A stretch of DNA of 64,000 nucleotides from Ophiobolus disseminans (lineage: Eukaryota; Ascomycota; Dothideomycetes; Pleosporales; Phaeosphaeriaceae). A program made the position numbers and the translations under genes. Of the stretch, positions 19,602-32,135 are shown one piece after another. Within the stretch, counting starts at the first letter, position 1. Every line of letters starts with the position of its first letter. Location of the stretch: the NCBI GenBank assembly GCA_010093685.1, contig MU006217.1:1182067-1246066 (forward strand), in the 5' to 3' direction. Below the pieces are notes generated by a model. That model made no database searches. It worked only from the letters and a program-made list of their open reading frames with translations, and was not told where the DNA came from.

Positions 19602-20680
19602 GTTAACTAGAAGAAGTGGTCGCAGGGAGCGAGTAGGGATAGATCTCTGGGGTTTTAGGTGAGGCAGGCGATCGTAGTATGTGCTGCTGCAACGTCGTTT
19701 GCCAGGCGCGGGTTCGCACGAGGTATGTACGTCACAGCTCGTCAGAATTCAAGATCTAAACCGCATCGAACCAAGGAAGCGCGACTTGCGCTTGAAAGCA
19801 TCCATGGATGCTACACAGCACCAGAGCAATTTCTCGTACCTGTTGATCGATGTGCATCTTACAGAATCTAGTTATGACATTAACCACAACAATGCTAGCA
19901 TGATCTAGCTGATCACCAGCAGATTCATCCTCGATATTAGCGATGCTCTTACCGTTGATTCTGGAAGGCTATTTCTTCTGTCACGGCAAGGTCAGGTGCA
20001 GTGAACCTTCTAAAGCCTCGATACCTGTTAGGCTTTCAGTCTTCGTTTTTCTGATAATCTGCGACGAGAAAGAAAGCATAGAAAGCATCTGACGTTTGCT
20101 TTGTTGTGTGACAAATATCCAAATCGATTTACTCGACAATCAGAATTGCATAAAACACCCCCTCTATGTTGTACAACAGGCTTATTCGAGGAATGCCATC
20201 GCCAATAATACCTATGGCTTAGTACTTAACGCAACATCACAAACCCAGCAGGACACCAACATAATCAATGCCATATTTCAGGTGAGTAAGTGGTCTATGT
20301 GTGACCCGCCATTGATCAAATATATTAAGACCAGATCACAGCTAATTTAAGACAATGGTACAACGGTCAAGAATGCCACGCGAGACTACGCGCCCTGAGG
20401 CAACGAAGGTTAAGGAGGTCTTTCACAGTATCTGTTCCTTCAACACATCGTGACCTCTGTTTAGACCACACGAGAGCTCTTTCGACCCGCAAAGTAGTTC
20501 CCTTGCACTCCCATTGCCCCTGTACCCATGGTTGTTTCGTCTTCTGTCTTCGTTCTTACCGGAGGCTCCTTTCGAGTGAAGCACTCGCCGATAGGATGGC
20601 CAACTTCGCAAGCAACTACCCTAGATAGCGCAGGCATCTAGTTAGCAAAGGGTTCAATATGTATAGCGACCGGGGGTGAC
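19602..20680. other. Intergenic stretch, nothing recognised
   Basis: Includes the promoter of the membrane-protein gene and the 3' flank of the DUF2235 gene. The part at 19880-20350 is AT-rich. No gene, RNA or repeat is supported. Confidence 0.5.
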
Positions 20681-22795
20681 TCACCACTTGCCGATCCCCA
20701 TGTCCTTGGGCGCATGTCGCACGCCTCGTCCTCCACCTCCAACAATTAGATTGCCCGGCCGATATTTTGGATCTGCAAGCATACGCTTGATGACACTAGA
20801 GTGAACCACGGCATTTGCTGGAATGTCGCGCGTCTCGCCCTTAGGCAACGGCCAGGTAATAGCCTTCCAGGTACCATCTTCTTGTAGGTCCATCCTGCGG
20901 AACGGCATGTATTCCATCATATTCCAAGATACGACGCTCATGCGGGTAGCGCCATTGTTGAACTGAAGCACGTCGTGCATGCGTCCCTTTGTAGCCGCAA
21001 AGTGGAAATGGTTATGAAAGTCTGTATCAGGGTGACTGTGATGATGAGCCGCGAAGTTATTGGCATCCACAACCTTCGTAGTAGTCGTGCCATTTGTCGA
21101 ACCGTTCAAGCCATTGGCTCCATTTTGGTCATGTGCCGGGTCCGGTGAGCCAGGATCAATCTGGATTGTTGGTATCAGAGGCAGGCGCTGACTTTCCGCT
21201 GTCTCGGGTTCTTCAAAGCAGCAGTGCAATGCCTCCAGCTTCACTTCGTCGAAGTCCAGTCCAGCTTTTTGTGCCTCGCGTACCATCCACACAAGCGGTA
21301 CGTGGCTCAACGCTGCATCGTGCCCTGAATCAAGAGGCCACCCACCTCCAATATCCTAAAAGGTCAGCGTTTGACAGGTTGCGATGAACGGGGGTAGCGA
21401 CTTACAGCGTGACAACCGGGGAACCATACTTCCTGGATATCCTGTTCCCCTTCATCCTCCTCTGATATCCACGTTTCATGAGCATCGAATGACATGATAG
21501 AGGTAGCACCAGAATGGGGACTGCCGTCGCACTGAGAGTAGCCTGGACTTCTACTGCGGACCCCTGAGGTCTCGTGGGGGTTCCTGAATCGCTCAGGCGG
21601 TGCTAAGGTGTCACGGCGGCCTCTGTCTTCTTCGGCACCGCTCTTCTCGTTCCCACTTTCATCCCCGTGGCCATGCAAAAGCTCTTTCATATGCTTGTGC
21701 TTGTGATGACGTTTGTAGTACATCGATCTGTCTGGCTTCTCCTGGGAGATGAGATCCTGTCTGAACTTTGCGCGTCTCTCATCTATGGACACTGCGTGCC
21801 TGATTACCCTAGCACTACTCCGCGCAGTATACGGGAATTTACTGCGCTGCATCCAGGCGCTCTCGAAGGCTGGGACAGAGTTGACCGTATCAAAAAGCCC
21901 CAGAAATCGTATCGGAATTACAGGGCGGCTAAAGGTTTCTCTGAAGGCACACATGAACTCCAAGAGCTTCTTCTTCTCCGTTTTCTCGCCGGGGGCGAGC
22001 GTCTCCTTTTCTTTCTCTTCCGGCAAACGACACTGCCACTTCTGGAAAGTTCTTGCCTGGTCGTCAGTATTATCCTCGCGCAGGTGGTGTTGTCCACTCA
22101 CTTCCAAGCAAATTGGCACATCTCCTCGTTACCAGCCTGTGCCTCGATGAGCATGTCAACAGCACACCATATTCCGTTAACAACTTACGGACAGAAGGCC
22201 GACATGATCCAGCATTTCGGCTAAGAAGCGTGCAGTGTATGCGCCTCTCGAGAAACCAAAGAAGTAGATGTCGTCTCCGGGTGTATAGTAACGCATGAGG
22301 AACTAGCTGGCATCAGTGACACGTAAGGAAAAAGTGCGCTGTCCATCCGCCGAGAGTTGAGAAGGGTGGCTTACCTTGTATCCGGCCATAACATGAAGGT
22401 CAAACGATGTTCCTGTGGATATTGAGAAACATGTTCGACGTTCTCTAAGTGAACTTACCGACTGCGCTGTCTTTCGCCTTCGCATACCAAGATTTGAACT
22501 TGTCAATTCGGCTGCTGCGGGTCATGGAACCATTCGCTTTTGTGACATATGTGCCAATGCCTGGCTGGTAGTAATGGAACTGGTCGTCGCCATCTCTGTC
22601 TAGCATGCGATAAATCTTGAGGATGTTGGAGTCCGCATCAGTGCCAGAGAACTTGTTACCAGTGCCATCGAAACATAGGATGAACTTCTTGCGTTCGTGT
22701 GTTCGTTTGCGCGGCACTCCTCCGTACTCCATGTTGCCTTGGTCGACGTTCTGAGGCGGATGGGACGCAGGAATTGATGAAAGGGGCACCTCCAT
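20681..22795 (-). CDS. DUF2235 alpha/beta hydrolase (614 residues, six exons)
   Basis: Exons: 22795-22459, 22412-22375, 22302-22189, 22136-22102, 22051-21406 and 21355-20681. All phases agree, and exons 2 and 4 are only 38 and 35 bases. The DUF2235 family has a lipase-like fold and includes bacterial Tle1 phospholipase effectors; fungal roles are unknown. Markers are ILCFDGTGNKFSG (about residue 40), YYQPGIGTY, the nucleophile elbow GFSRGAYTAR (about residue 140), RFLGLFDTVNSVP with the likely acid, and GCHADIGGGW, whose His follows the usual WFPGCHADIGGG pattern. A Ser- and Arg-rich insertion lies around residues 290-340. No signal peptide is seen, so it is probably intracellular. Confidence 0.85.
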
Positions 22796-24691
22796 GTTCT
22801 TGATGCCCGGTGGTCTAAAATGTCAGAATCGGCTGGTTTGATGGGGAAGTGAGCAGCCACCTGCAAGATGCAAGAGCAGGTCAAGATTGAAATCACAGTG
22901 AACAGCTAGCAGCCAGACAAGCGGAGCTATGACTGCGAGCTGTACAGGTGGAATGATGATCACCTTGGTGCCGCAAGCCGTCTTCCTGGAAAAGATTGCC
23001 GATCATGTCCGCGAGATGTGCTTCTGATCGAGTGCTGCGAGGGCTACGAGTGCCACATGCCATAGCATTGCGCGCTACTTGACAGTCGACAGAATCATTG
23101 GCTTCGTGTGCTTCGTCTCTAGTTGACTTCCCATGCCAGAATCGTACAAGTATCGCTGCCGACAGCTCGGTGTAAGGAAGACCGTAGTAATGCACCGCAT
23201 AATGCACCGCACAAACTCTCCGGCGTCACCTACTTGCTGCAATCGCGCAAACGCGTATCTCCTCATTGGCTCGGTCTACGAAGGGTGCGCTCACGTAGCG
23301 AGATATCATGCACCAGATCGGCGGAACGTGCAGGCCACGTATCTGATGCGAAAGGACTTTCAGCCAGAGTCAATTTTCTGAGCTTGTTGTCGCGAATCAG
23401 CAGATGCAGTATGCAGATCGATGATGCGTCCGTGGTGGATCGCTTGGTCGGCGATGTCGATTTCCCATCTGCATGCTTACGGCCCGCGCGATGCCTTCCT
23501 GGTCGCGAATCCAATCCCCCCACACCCCTAGCTCACATGTCTCGCGTCCCTGATACGACGTGCTTGGTCTACTGTACCTGGGAGCTCTCTCCGTGCCTGG
23601 CTGCAAGCTGAACATGCTGACCTCGTGTCGGTCACACCCGCTGGCTTCGATGTGGCATTTGAGAGGCACTGACTGCGTGTGGAGTCGTTCACTACGTTAC
23701 TAGTGCTCCCTAGGGACGGCGCCACTTGCGCACAAGAAACATTGATGCGTTGAACCAATCGAGCGCCACAAGCGCATACCAATAGGCGAATTACGTCTTC
23801 CCGCAGTCGACTTTTCGGATCCTACTCGCCAATCGTCAACCTCGGCCAGATTGGGACGGCGATCGTTCAATTCGTCTGTCACTGCCAGTTCGGACAGATG
23901 CGACGGAGCCGGCCCTGTCCGCCTCAGGATCTCGCGAGTCGCTAACCGCACCTGGGCAGGGAAGATGCCCGAAGGTACCACTCGATATCAACGACAGCGC
24001 TGCACAGCTGCCGGGTAACAATCAAGTAGCGGTCGATGTGCGTTTCCATCTTGCAGCGCACACTTGATGTCGGTTACGCATCCTGGAGCGACTGAAGGCA
24101 TGCGTGGCTTACCTCATCACATTCATCGACACACTCTAGTCGAGTGCCGGCAGCACCCAAGCATCATTGGTGGAGCTAGATGCAGAGCTAAAATAGCTGC
24201 AGCATCACGATGCACCTGTTCACAATGCAGGATCGGCCGTGGCGTTCAGACTGTGATCCCAATAATGCAACACCAGCTTGTGCCATTCTTGTGCTTTGCT
24301 CCACTCAGCTTGGCGCCACCAATGAGAGCATTCCGATTGAAGCTGTCCACCACGGGCGTCGCGATACTCATAGTAACCCCCTTAGCTGTACCAATAGCGG
24401 AACGGATTTCAACGCCGTGAAAGGGCGTCCGATGCGGCATCCTCGCCGACAGAGGGGACGATCACTGCGTTCCAAGGTTGCAGCTTCTGCAATCGCCGAT
24501 CACGATGCTACAAGCTTGAGACTGCCACATGCAGTTACCAAGTGTAGCTCTTGCACCGAGAGATTGGCGCCTCGGCTCGTCTGTAACTCACCCTGCCGGT
24601 TGTTTACAAGTGTCCGTAAACCACTCCGAGTACTATAATATTGTACCCGTCCACATTCTAATCTCGAACGTCACACATACTCAACTTCACC
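22796..24691. other. Long gene-poor gap upstream of the dioxygenase gene
   Basis: Small open frames occur on both strands, but none has a domain, a consistent splice structure or codon regularity. The last few hundred bases should be the dioxygenase promoter. I see no clear repeat. Confidence 0.45.
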
Positions 24692-27600
24692 ATGCCGAGT
24701 CCATTACGATCATTGCTGGGGACCATTAGGAAGAAGCCAACCCAGGCTAGCGATGGTCGCTCATCGGAAGCCTCCAGTGGGCTGAAGAGCAACGAGAAAA
24801 CCACTATCGGCCACGATCTCAAGAATCTAGGTCTCAAGAATGCCAAATTCGCAGTCGAGGCCATCACGACTCTAGCATCTGGCGAGCCTCTTGATGACAA
24901 AGACCTTCTCCTCGAGAATGGCGTACAAATGCTACAGGGATTGCCTCTCAACAGTGGCCTAAGCGCAAAGGTCTCAGATGGCTTCATCGCGATGCTCTGG
25001 AATGATCTCCCACACCCTTCGCCCACGCATGCAGGTCCGTCCACAAGATATCGCCGACATGATGGTGGTGGCAACAACCCCCACAACCCAGAGATGGGAA
25101 AAGCCGGCTCACCATATGCGAGGAACGTGCCACCGTCAAAACCCAAAGGCATGTTTCCCGTCAACAGTGACTGCACAATGGCGACAACGCGGCTGACAAT
25201 GCAATAGGGCCGAACTTACCAGACGTCGAGGACGTATACGAGGCGCTTCTGAAGCGTGACGGCCCATTTCGGCCACATCCGTCGGGACTCAACCGGCTGT
25301 TCTTCTCTTTTGCGACCATCGTCATTCACGAATGTTTCCAGACTTCGAGGACGGACCCGTGGATCAACGAGACCTCGAGTTACGTGGATTTGAGTACTCT
25401 CTATGGTAACACAGAGAAAGAGCAGGTACGAGTGCGTACAAAGCATAACGGGACGATATATCCGGACTCGATTGCTTCGGAACGAATCATGATGATGCCA
25501 CCAGGCGTCGTTGCAGTGCTACTCATGTTCTCGAGGAACCACAATCACATCGCCGAATCGTTGTTCTCAGTGAATGAAGGTGGGAAATACAAGCCATGGG
25601 AGAGTCTAGACAAAGTTGGGCAAGAATGGTAAGTTGTTCATATCCACCACATTATCCAGGCGATGCAACTTATCGTTTCCCATCACACTAGCCTGTCTAT
25701 TGGCAACCTTTGGTTTAAACGACTGAACTCTCCAAGAGGCTGCAACCACACACAGGCGATGGATGCAGATGGTAGCAACTTACATGCATTCCAGAGCTGA
25801 TTTGACATTCTAGGCAAGACAATGATATCTTCCAACTCTCCCGGAACATCAATGTCGGATTCTTTGCATCAGTCGTCCTTCATGATTATGTTGCGGCGAT
25901 TTTGAACACTCCTCGAGCTAACTCTGAATGGTCGCTGGATTTGGGGAAAGAGATTAAGCAGGGTGGAACGCGCGTTGAACGGTACGTACAACTCTACACA
26001 GTTCGCATGTGAGGCGTGACTGACGTCCGGGACCAATATCTAGGGGTACCGGTAGCCACGTATCCGTAGAGTTTGCTGTTCTCTACCACTGGCATGCTGC
26101 CCTGAGTGCCGCAGATGCACAGTGGATGGAGGAGATTATGCGTTCAGTCTTTCCTGACATCAAGTCAATGGACGACGTCACAATCGAGATGTTCCACAAA
26201 GTCATGATGGTCCACGGGCATGCTCTTAAGGACAAGTTGCCTCGGGAATGGACTTTCGGAGGGCTCCAGCGAGGCCCTGATGGCCGATTCAAAGATGCTG
26301 AGTTGGCCGAGTTGATCAAGACTTGCACGGAAGAGCCGGCACATGCATTCGGAGCACACGGCACACCGGCATCATTGAAAGTGGTCGACCTTATGGGCCA
26401 ACTACAGGCGCGCGATATGTTCAACGTCTGTACGTTGAACGAGTTTCGTAGGTATCTCAACCTCAAACCGTACGAGACCTTCGAAGACTGGTGCTCGGAC
26501 AAGGACACAGCAAGGGCTGCTGAGCTCTTGTATGGCCACATTGAGAATATGGAACTTTACCCAGGCTTAATGGCTGAGTGCACTAAGCCGGCCATGCCCG
26601 GAAGTGGTGTATGCCCTGGTCAAACCACTGGACGTGGTATTCTGGATGATGCCGTTGCACTTGTCCGGGGCGATCGATACTTGAGCTACGACTTCAACAG
26701 CAACACACTCACACAATGGGGAGCGGCATTACTATCAGACACGGTTCCTGGCTCGTACGGCGGAGTATTCCCAAAGCTGCTCCTCCAAGGCCTTCCTGGC
26801 GGGTTTACCGGCACCTCGCCATATGTTCTCCTTCCCTTCTACACTCCTGAAGCAGCCAAAGGCATTTTGAAGGGCAATGGTGTGCTCGACAAATATGACC
26901 TCAGGCGACCACCAAACGACTACGATATCGTCAGTGTGCAAACACAAGCAGGCTGTAAGAAGGTTTTCGAGGATCGCGAGAGCTTCGTTGTCATGTATCA
27001 AGCCGCTATCCGCAACTGCACGGCAGGCCACGATTTCATGATCGGTTGGGATGAGGCAAAGAAACACGACGAGCGCTCGAATATCCTCCACAAAGTCTTC
27101 TTTGAGGAAAACTTTGAGCGGAACACCACTGAATTCTTCTCCTCTCACGTGCAGCGCCTTATCAAGAAGAACTCCTTGAAGGGCGCCAAGGGCAGGATGT
27201 CCATCGATATCGTCCGGGATGTTACCAACATCACTCCTATTCTTTGGCTCGCCGAACGCTTTGCTCTGCCGCTGAAAACTCAAGAACAACCTCGGGGTCT
27301 TCTGTCTATTCATGAGGCATTCACAGCCTATCTCGTCTTGTTCATGTATCAGAGCTTCAACATTATGCCGGCCAACGAATGGAAGCTTCGTGAAGGTGCC
27401 ATGAAGGCTGCGGCTCCTCTACGTTCCATTTTCGAGACCCATCTCAAAACGCAAACAGGCAGAATGGAGGGCTTTGTCGACTGGATGGCTAAGGGCAGTG
27501 CGTTTGAGGTTGGTCCACATGCTGACCGCATCTATCACGCTCTCGCCGACACCAAGCTACCACTTGGCGACCTAGTCGGAGACTGCATCGGTATGGGCGC

Positions 27601-28318
27601 ACCGGTGGCCGGCAATCTGACGCAACAAGCTTCGCTTCTGATCGATCTCTACCTCAGCCCAGGTTATGAGAAGTACAAGGAGCGTATTGTTGAGCTCGCA
27701 CGCATGGATCCTACTGCATCGGACCGCGAGCTTCAGGGGTTTGTGTACGAGGGTATGCGTCACGTCGGCGTCGTCCCAGGTCTACCCCGTGTTGCTACTC
27801 GCGACGTCACTGTCGATGACGGTGTGCGTGGGCCGGTCACCATCAAGAAAGGCCACACTGTTCTCATCGCCACTTCGAAGGCTGCCATGGATCCTGTTGC
27901 ATTCCCTAATCCAGAAATTTTGAACCCTCATCGACCATTCAAGGATTACATACTTCTCGGCCATGGGCTGCATTTCTGCTTTGGCGCCCGTCTCGTTGGT
28001 CCATCGCTGGCTACCACTCTTCGCGAAGTCTTCAAGCTGAAGAACGTGCGTCGTGCGCCTGGCAAACAGGGACGATTTACCATTACAGAACACAAACTAG
28101 CCGGTATCACGATGAGACACTATCTCGATGCGAGTTCTAAAGAAAGCCCCATTCCAACTAGTCTGAGGCTGCACTATGACGATGAGACAGTTGTCAACAG
28201 CGTCAATGGTTTTAACGGAGCCAACGGCATCAACGGATTGAACGGTCAAGCTTCACACGGACATGCTAATGCTGGTGGTGATAATGCGTACGGTAATGCC
28301 TACACCATAGCACCGTAG
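24692..28318 (+). CDS. Psi-producing fatty-acid dioxygenase-P450 fusion (linoleate diol synthase type, 1106 residues)
   Basis: Exons: 24692-25148, 25208-25628, 25814-25981 and 26044-28318. The N-terminal heme peroxidase-like domain oxygenates linoleate to a hydroperoxide; the P450 half rearranges it. Seen: SFATIVIHECF (probable distal His), YVDLSTLYGNTEKEQ, and EFAVLYHWHAALS with the catalytic Tyr and proximal His. In the P450 half are GNLTQQASLLID and the heme loop GHGLHFCFGARL. The Cys ligand is present, unlike in 10R-dioxygenases such as PpoC, so an active isomerase is expected. Intron 1 is uncertain: a GC donor (AAG/GCATGT, 59 bases) or a GT donor (A/GTGACT, 41 bases) both keep frame. The C-terminus has an NGFNGANGINGLNG repeat. 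Oxylipins of this kind steer sporulation and secondary metabolism. Positional specificity cannot be read from sequence. Confidence 0.92.
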
Positions 28319-30124
28319 GACAGTACCAGTCAGGCACGTCGTTCATCTGCTGTCAGTCAAGCCGAGAGTGAGGACAGAGATGAGCGTGTTATACGAGCGC
28401 ACTAGCAAGGACCATGGACATGAGTACCACCACCACCAACAATGGAGTCATCGCGAGGCGACACTACTCCCAGAGCACTACTACCTCACAAAGACCCTAC
28501 CTCAAATCGCTCATATCCTCCTGCAGCCTCTCACCTACACCATACACCACTCCTAGCTCCTCAAGCTCCTCCACAACAATGAAATTGCTACCACCTGTCA
28601 CGACTGCAGCAGCGCACGCATTGCTTTCTTTTTTGATACCAGGCGGGTAGAACTTGGGTAGTTTAATAATAATTCATGAAGATTGTATTACTGTGCGCAT
28701 CCCCGTCCATAGACATTGAAGAGTGGAGCTCGTGACCCAGACTTCGAAAGCTAACCAGTGCCAGTCCCATAATATTCTTGGTTGTCCATACAGCTAGTAC
28801 ACTTCATTAATACAATTACTCTTGTACATCTCACCTCATCTAACTGCATCACTCCTGAAAAACGGTTGATCATGCTGCAAAATCAGTCTTCTGGTTGGTA
28901 CTTGCTCATTCTTGTTTGCATCCCAGATATGAAAACGGCAACACATTGATATGTCTCTACCCACATTTAGCTGATAGGCTATTAAACATCAATAGAAGAA
29001 AGTCTCAGCCAATGAGCCTTCTTTTTATGCTCATCACTCTCTGCCATGTCGTGCAGTGAAGAGAATTGTGGATCAAAGAACGCCGACCCTAACCTACAAC
29101 AGCACTCAGGCGCCCGAAGCAGCCGAGTGTATTAGAGAGTCCCAGAGCACATATGTAATTTTCTCAAAGGCAGATGCAGATGAAGACCACGACTAATATA
29201 CAAAGGCCGTGATGTACCGATACCGGCCAGCAGCTACCAGTCAATAGGTGTTGCAACAGCCTATATCCTGCACATATCAGTCTGTCTACTCTCATATCTC
29301 TGTCAGAATTTCTTGAGGCCTTTGCAGTGTTGTAAGGACAGTCATGCTTCCTGTACAAATCTACCCAGGTAACAGGATGCAGCACCTAGTGTTGCATCGC
29401 TAAATATGACCTGCTTCGTAATACAAACGGTGCAATTTGCACTAGAATGCTGCAAGTAGAATGTCAGTAACACAAGAAGCCTAGGCTGCTGTCGATGTAT
29501 GAAAGGTGTGGGTAAGTTTGGAACAACTGTTCGGTTGGTTACCGAGTTTGAGCGCTATCATCTAGTAGTGTCTAAATATCTCACCAGACCACGTACTTCC
29601 CTGTTACACATGCACCATCCCTACGTGGTTTACACAATTGCCTCATGGTTGGGTCGATCTGCGGCAGAGTTCAATTCCAGTAAGTCGGCCCGTGATTACT
29701 CGTCTATGACTCTCACGTACCTGGATACTATGCCACTATCGGACTAACCAGCCGTTTCTGGGCTTACACCGAGATGGGCTCATCATGCAGGTTTGATTTC
29801 ATGCTCAGGTGGACAGGTAGGAAATTAGTGTAGGACTGGGTTGACCACCACCGTGAAGCGGCCGAGAGTGACATTCTTAGTCTTGGGCGTCTTCTAGAAC
29901 GTTTGCAGCAGAACCGAACAGGAGATCCTTGATGCGCTCGCAGTGTATGCAGCGCTTGTTCCCGCTGTGTTGTGGGGAAGCGGGCGAGCCAATGACATGC
30001 CGGCCCAGCTTCTCCGCATTCATGCCTTCCCGTCCCAGCTTGCCATGCCTTCCACATGCCTTTTATTCTATTTCAGGGAGAAAGACATTACAAAAGCAGG
30101 AGTCGCACGACATGACCTGCTACG
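28319..30124. other. Intergenic stretch, nothing recognised
   Basis: The first few hundred bases should be the dioxygenase 3' region. A short CCACCACCACCAA run lies at about 28425. The remainder has no domain-bearing open frame. The part before 30125 should contain the promoter of the Zn2Cys6 gene. Confidence 0.45.
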
Positions 30125-31914
30125 ATGAATCAACTAATTCAGAAACGCGTCTCGAAAGCCTGTGATGCGTGCAAGCGACGGAAGGTGAAGTGCAACGGCC
30201 AGGAACGGTGCCAGCAGTGCGCGCACCTCGGGTTACGATGTCTTTACTCGACACCTGGCAAACAACGCTCACAGGGCAAGAGAGGGCATATCATCTCGGA
30301 GTTTCGCAACCGGACGTCGAACACGAATGCTACTTCTCCACCCCTTCTTCCGGCAACATCAGTGCAAGAAAATTACGACTTGTTGCAGGGAGACACGGCG
30401 CAGTCAATTAGGAGCAATGGAAGCGACCCCAGTATGTCTGATTCCCAGAGATGACGATTCATAGTGCGACGTTGGATGGAAAGCGTCGTGTCTGACCGAG
30501 CCTAGCATCTCCGGCGTCGCCAATTTCATCACAATACCACAAGGCGTTCTTTCTGGACCTTATCCCAGACTATCTGGAAAGCGTGTACCCAGTCCACCCC
30601 ATTATTACGGAACAGGAGCTCCGGCAGTACATCCACATCATGGATGCAGAGCAGGAGGCTCGCTCGTTCATCTACGCATTCGGTGGTTGCACTCTCAATC
30701 TGACACGATACGGCGACAATCGAACTGAAGAGGTGGTGCAGACTATTGAGCACCTCATGGACTGTTCCATCGACAGCATGCTACCACCTCGGCGGAACTA
30801 TCATGCTTCGGTCATGAGATGCATGCAATCCATCTTCATCCACAATTGCCTAATGAGCCTTCAAGGTGTAGATGCGGCCTTCTTCTATATGCGCGACGCT
30901 ATTAGCAACATACAGCTCCTCCGCATCGACATTGCTGAACATGCAGGCGTTTTGTCGCCCCCCGAGCGCTCGCGCCGCCAGCGCATGTACTGGCTGGCCC
31001 ATATCCACGAACGTTTCATTGCCATTCTCGACTACCGCCACGCTATTCTCCCACCACTGTACACGCTCCCTGAAGATGACCCCACCATCCCCGTCCAAGT
31101 TCATGAAGGCTTTAACCAGATCATCAAACTCTTTCGCCTGTTGGATACAGAGTTTCTTACTTCCTGGCTCGGTGCCAAGAGTGAAAGCGTGACGAGCACG
31201 TGGGTGGAAGCCAAATCTCGCGAACTAGAAGGCGACCCCGAGACGGACGCGCGCGAACTCGCAAATCTCTCGCAAATGCAGCGCGCTGACCTGACGATAA
31301 CGCGTGAATGGTTACGCACACTTGTCTGGCGGCTCGCAATGGGCCAGACGCTCTTGTCCTCGCGTTCGTCGAAAGAATGCCTCTCGCTCCTCTTTCCCGT
31401 TCGGCTGAGCCAGACGCTACGCCATCAAGTGTCCAGCATGTCGCGGCAAGATATCGAGGTGCATGGCAGCAGCATAACGCAGAAGTTGTTTGAAATCACA
31501 GACACCATCGCCGATGTACTGATCCATGTACCCGCCGCCACGCTTACTGAAACATCGCACAGAATCGACGACTTTCTCTTTATCCTCGACTTTGTGCTTT
31601 TGTTCCCGCAACTCGACGCAACGCGTCGCAGCATCTTGTTAGAGAAGTTGGAGCGCTTGCAGACCATGTTCCCGGAAGCGGTCAGTAACGCTAGTTCGCC
31701 GAATCTGCCCGTCGACCTGCAGAGTCCTATGGGGAATGATCCGTGGTACCAGGTGGCTCAGAGTAAGACGGTGGCGGGGTTGGAAGATCTGGCTGAGGTG
31801 CAGATGGGCCATGTGGGCGAACCGGTGCCGAGGAGTGAGGTGAGACATGGGCAGCTGGATACTTGGAACCATATTTCGAAGAGGCTGAGTAAGGCAACGT
31901 TTGGGGCAGTGTGA
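30125..31914 (+). CDS. Zn2Cys6 transcription factor, MAL-activator/sugar-regulator type (571 residues)
   Basis: Exon 1 is 30125-30431 and exon 2 is 30506-31914. The 74-base intron ends GTCTGACC...CTAG, and phases agree. The N-terminal binuclear cluster is CDACKRRKVKC, then CQQCAHLGLRC (residues 13-40), with a basic linker (KQRSQGKRGH). The middle region (YHKAFFLDLIPDYLE, then YPVHPIITEQEL and the RSRRQRMYWLAHIHERF block) matches the fungal-specific regulatory domain seen in maltose/sucrose-type activators. I infer a nuclear regulator of carbohydrate genes. The MAL-like transporter and glucosidase lie 6-12 kb downstream, which fits but does not prove a link. Confidence 0.85.
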
Positions 31915-32135
31915 CACAGGGGTGGATGATAGTAAGGATAGTACATTACTTTGAATTATATCCACAGCAAGCTTTCTACTCAGGGCAACAACCAAGAGCG
32001 ATGTTAATTTTGACGAAAACACAATAAGAGGTCGCAATTACACACCTAACAACAGCAAAACTGACATGACAAGAATCATCAAAGCGTTAGCATTTCTTCA
32101 CATGTACATGACCAGCAGCAGCGTAGAAACATTAG

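Noticed and set aside
20096..20350. 84-residue plus-strand open frame in an AT-rich gap
   Set aside because: Low-complexity, no domain, and it sits in sequence without codon bias.
23123..23611. 162-residue plus-strand open frame upstream of the DUF2235 gene
   Set aside because: Several frames on both strands are equally open here and none has a recognisable motif.
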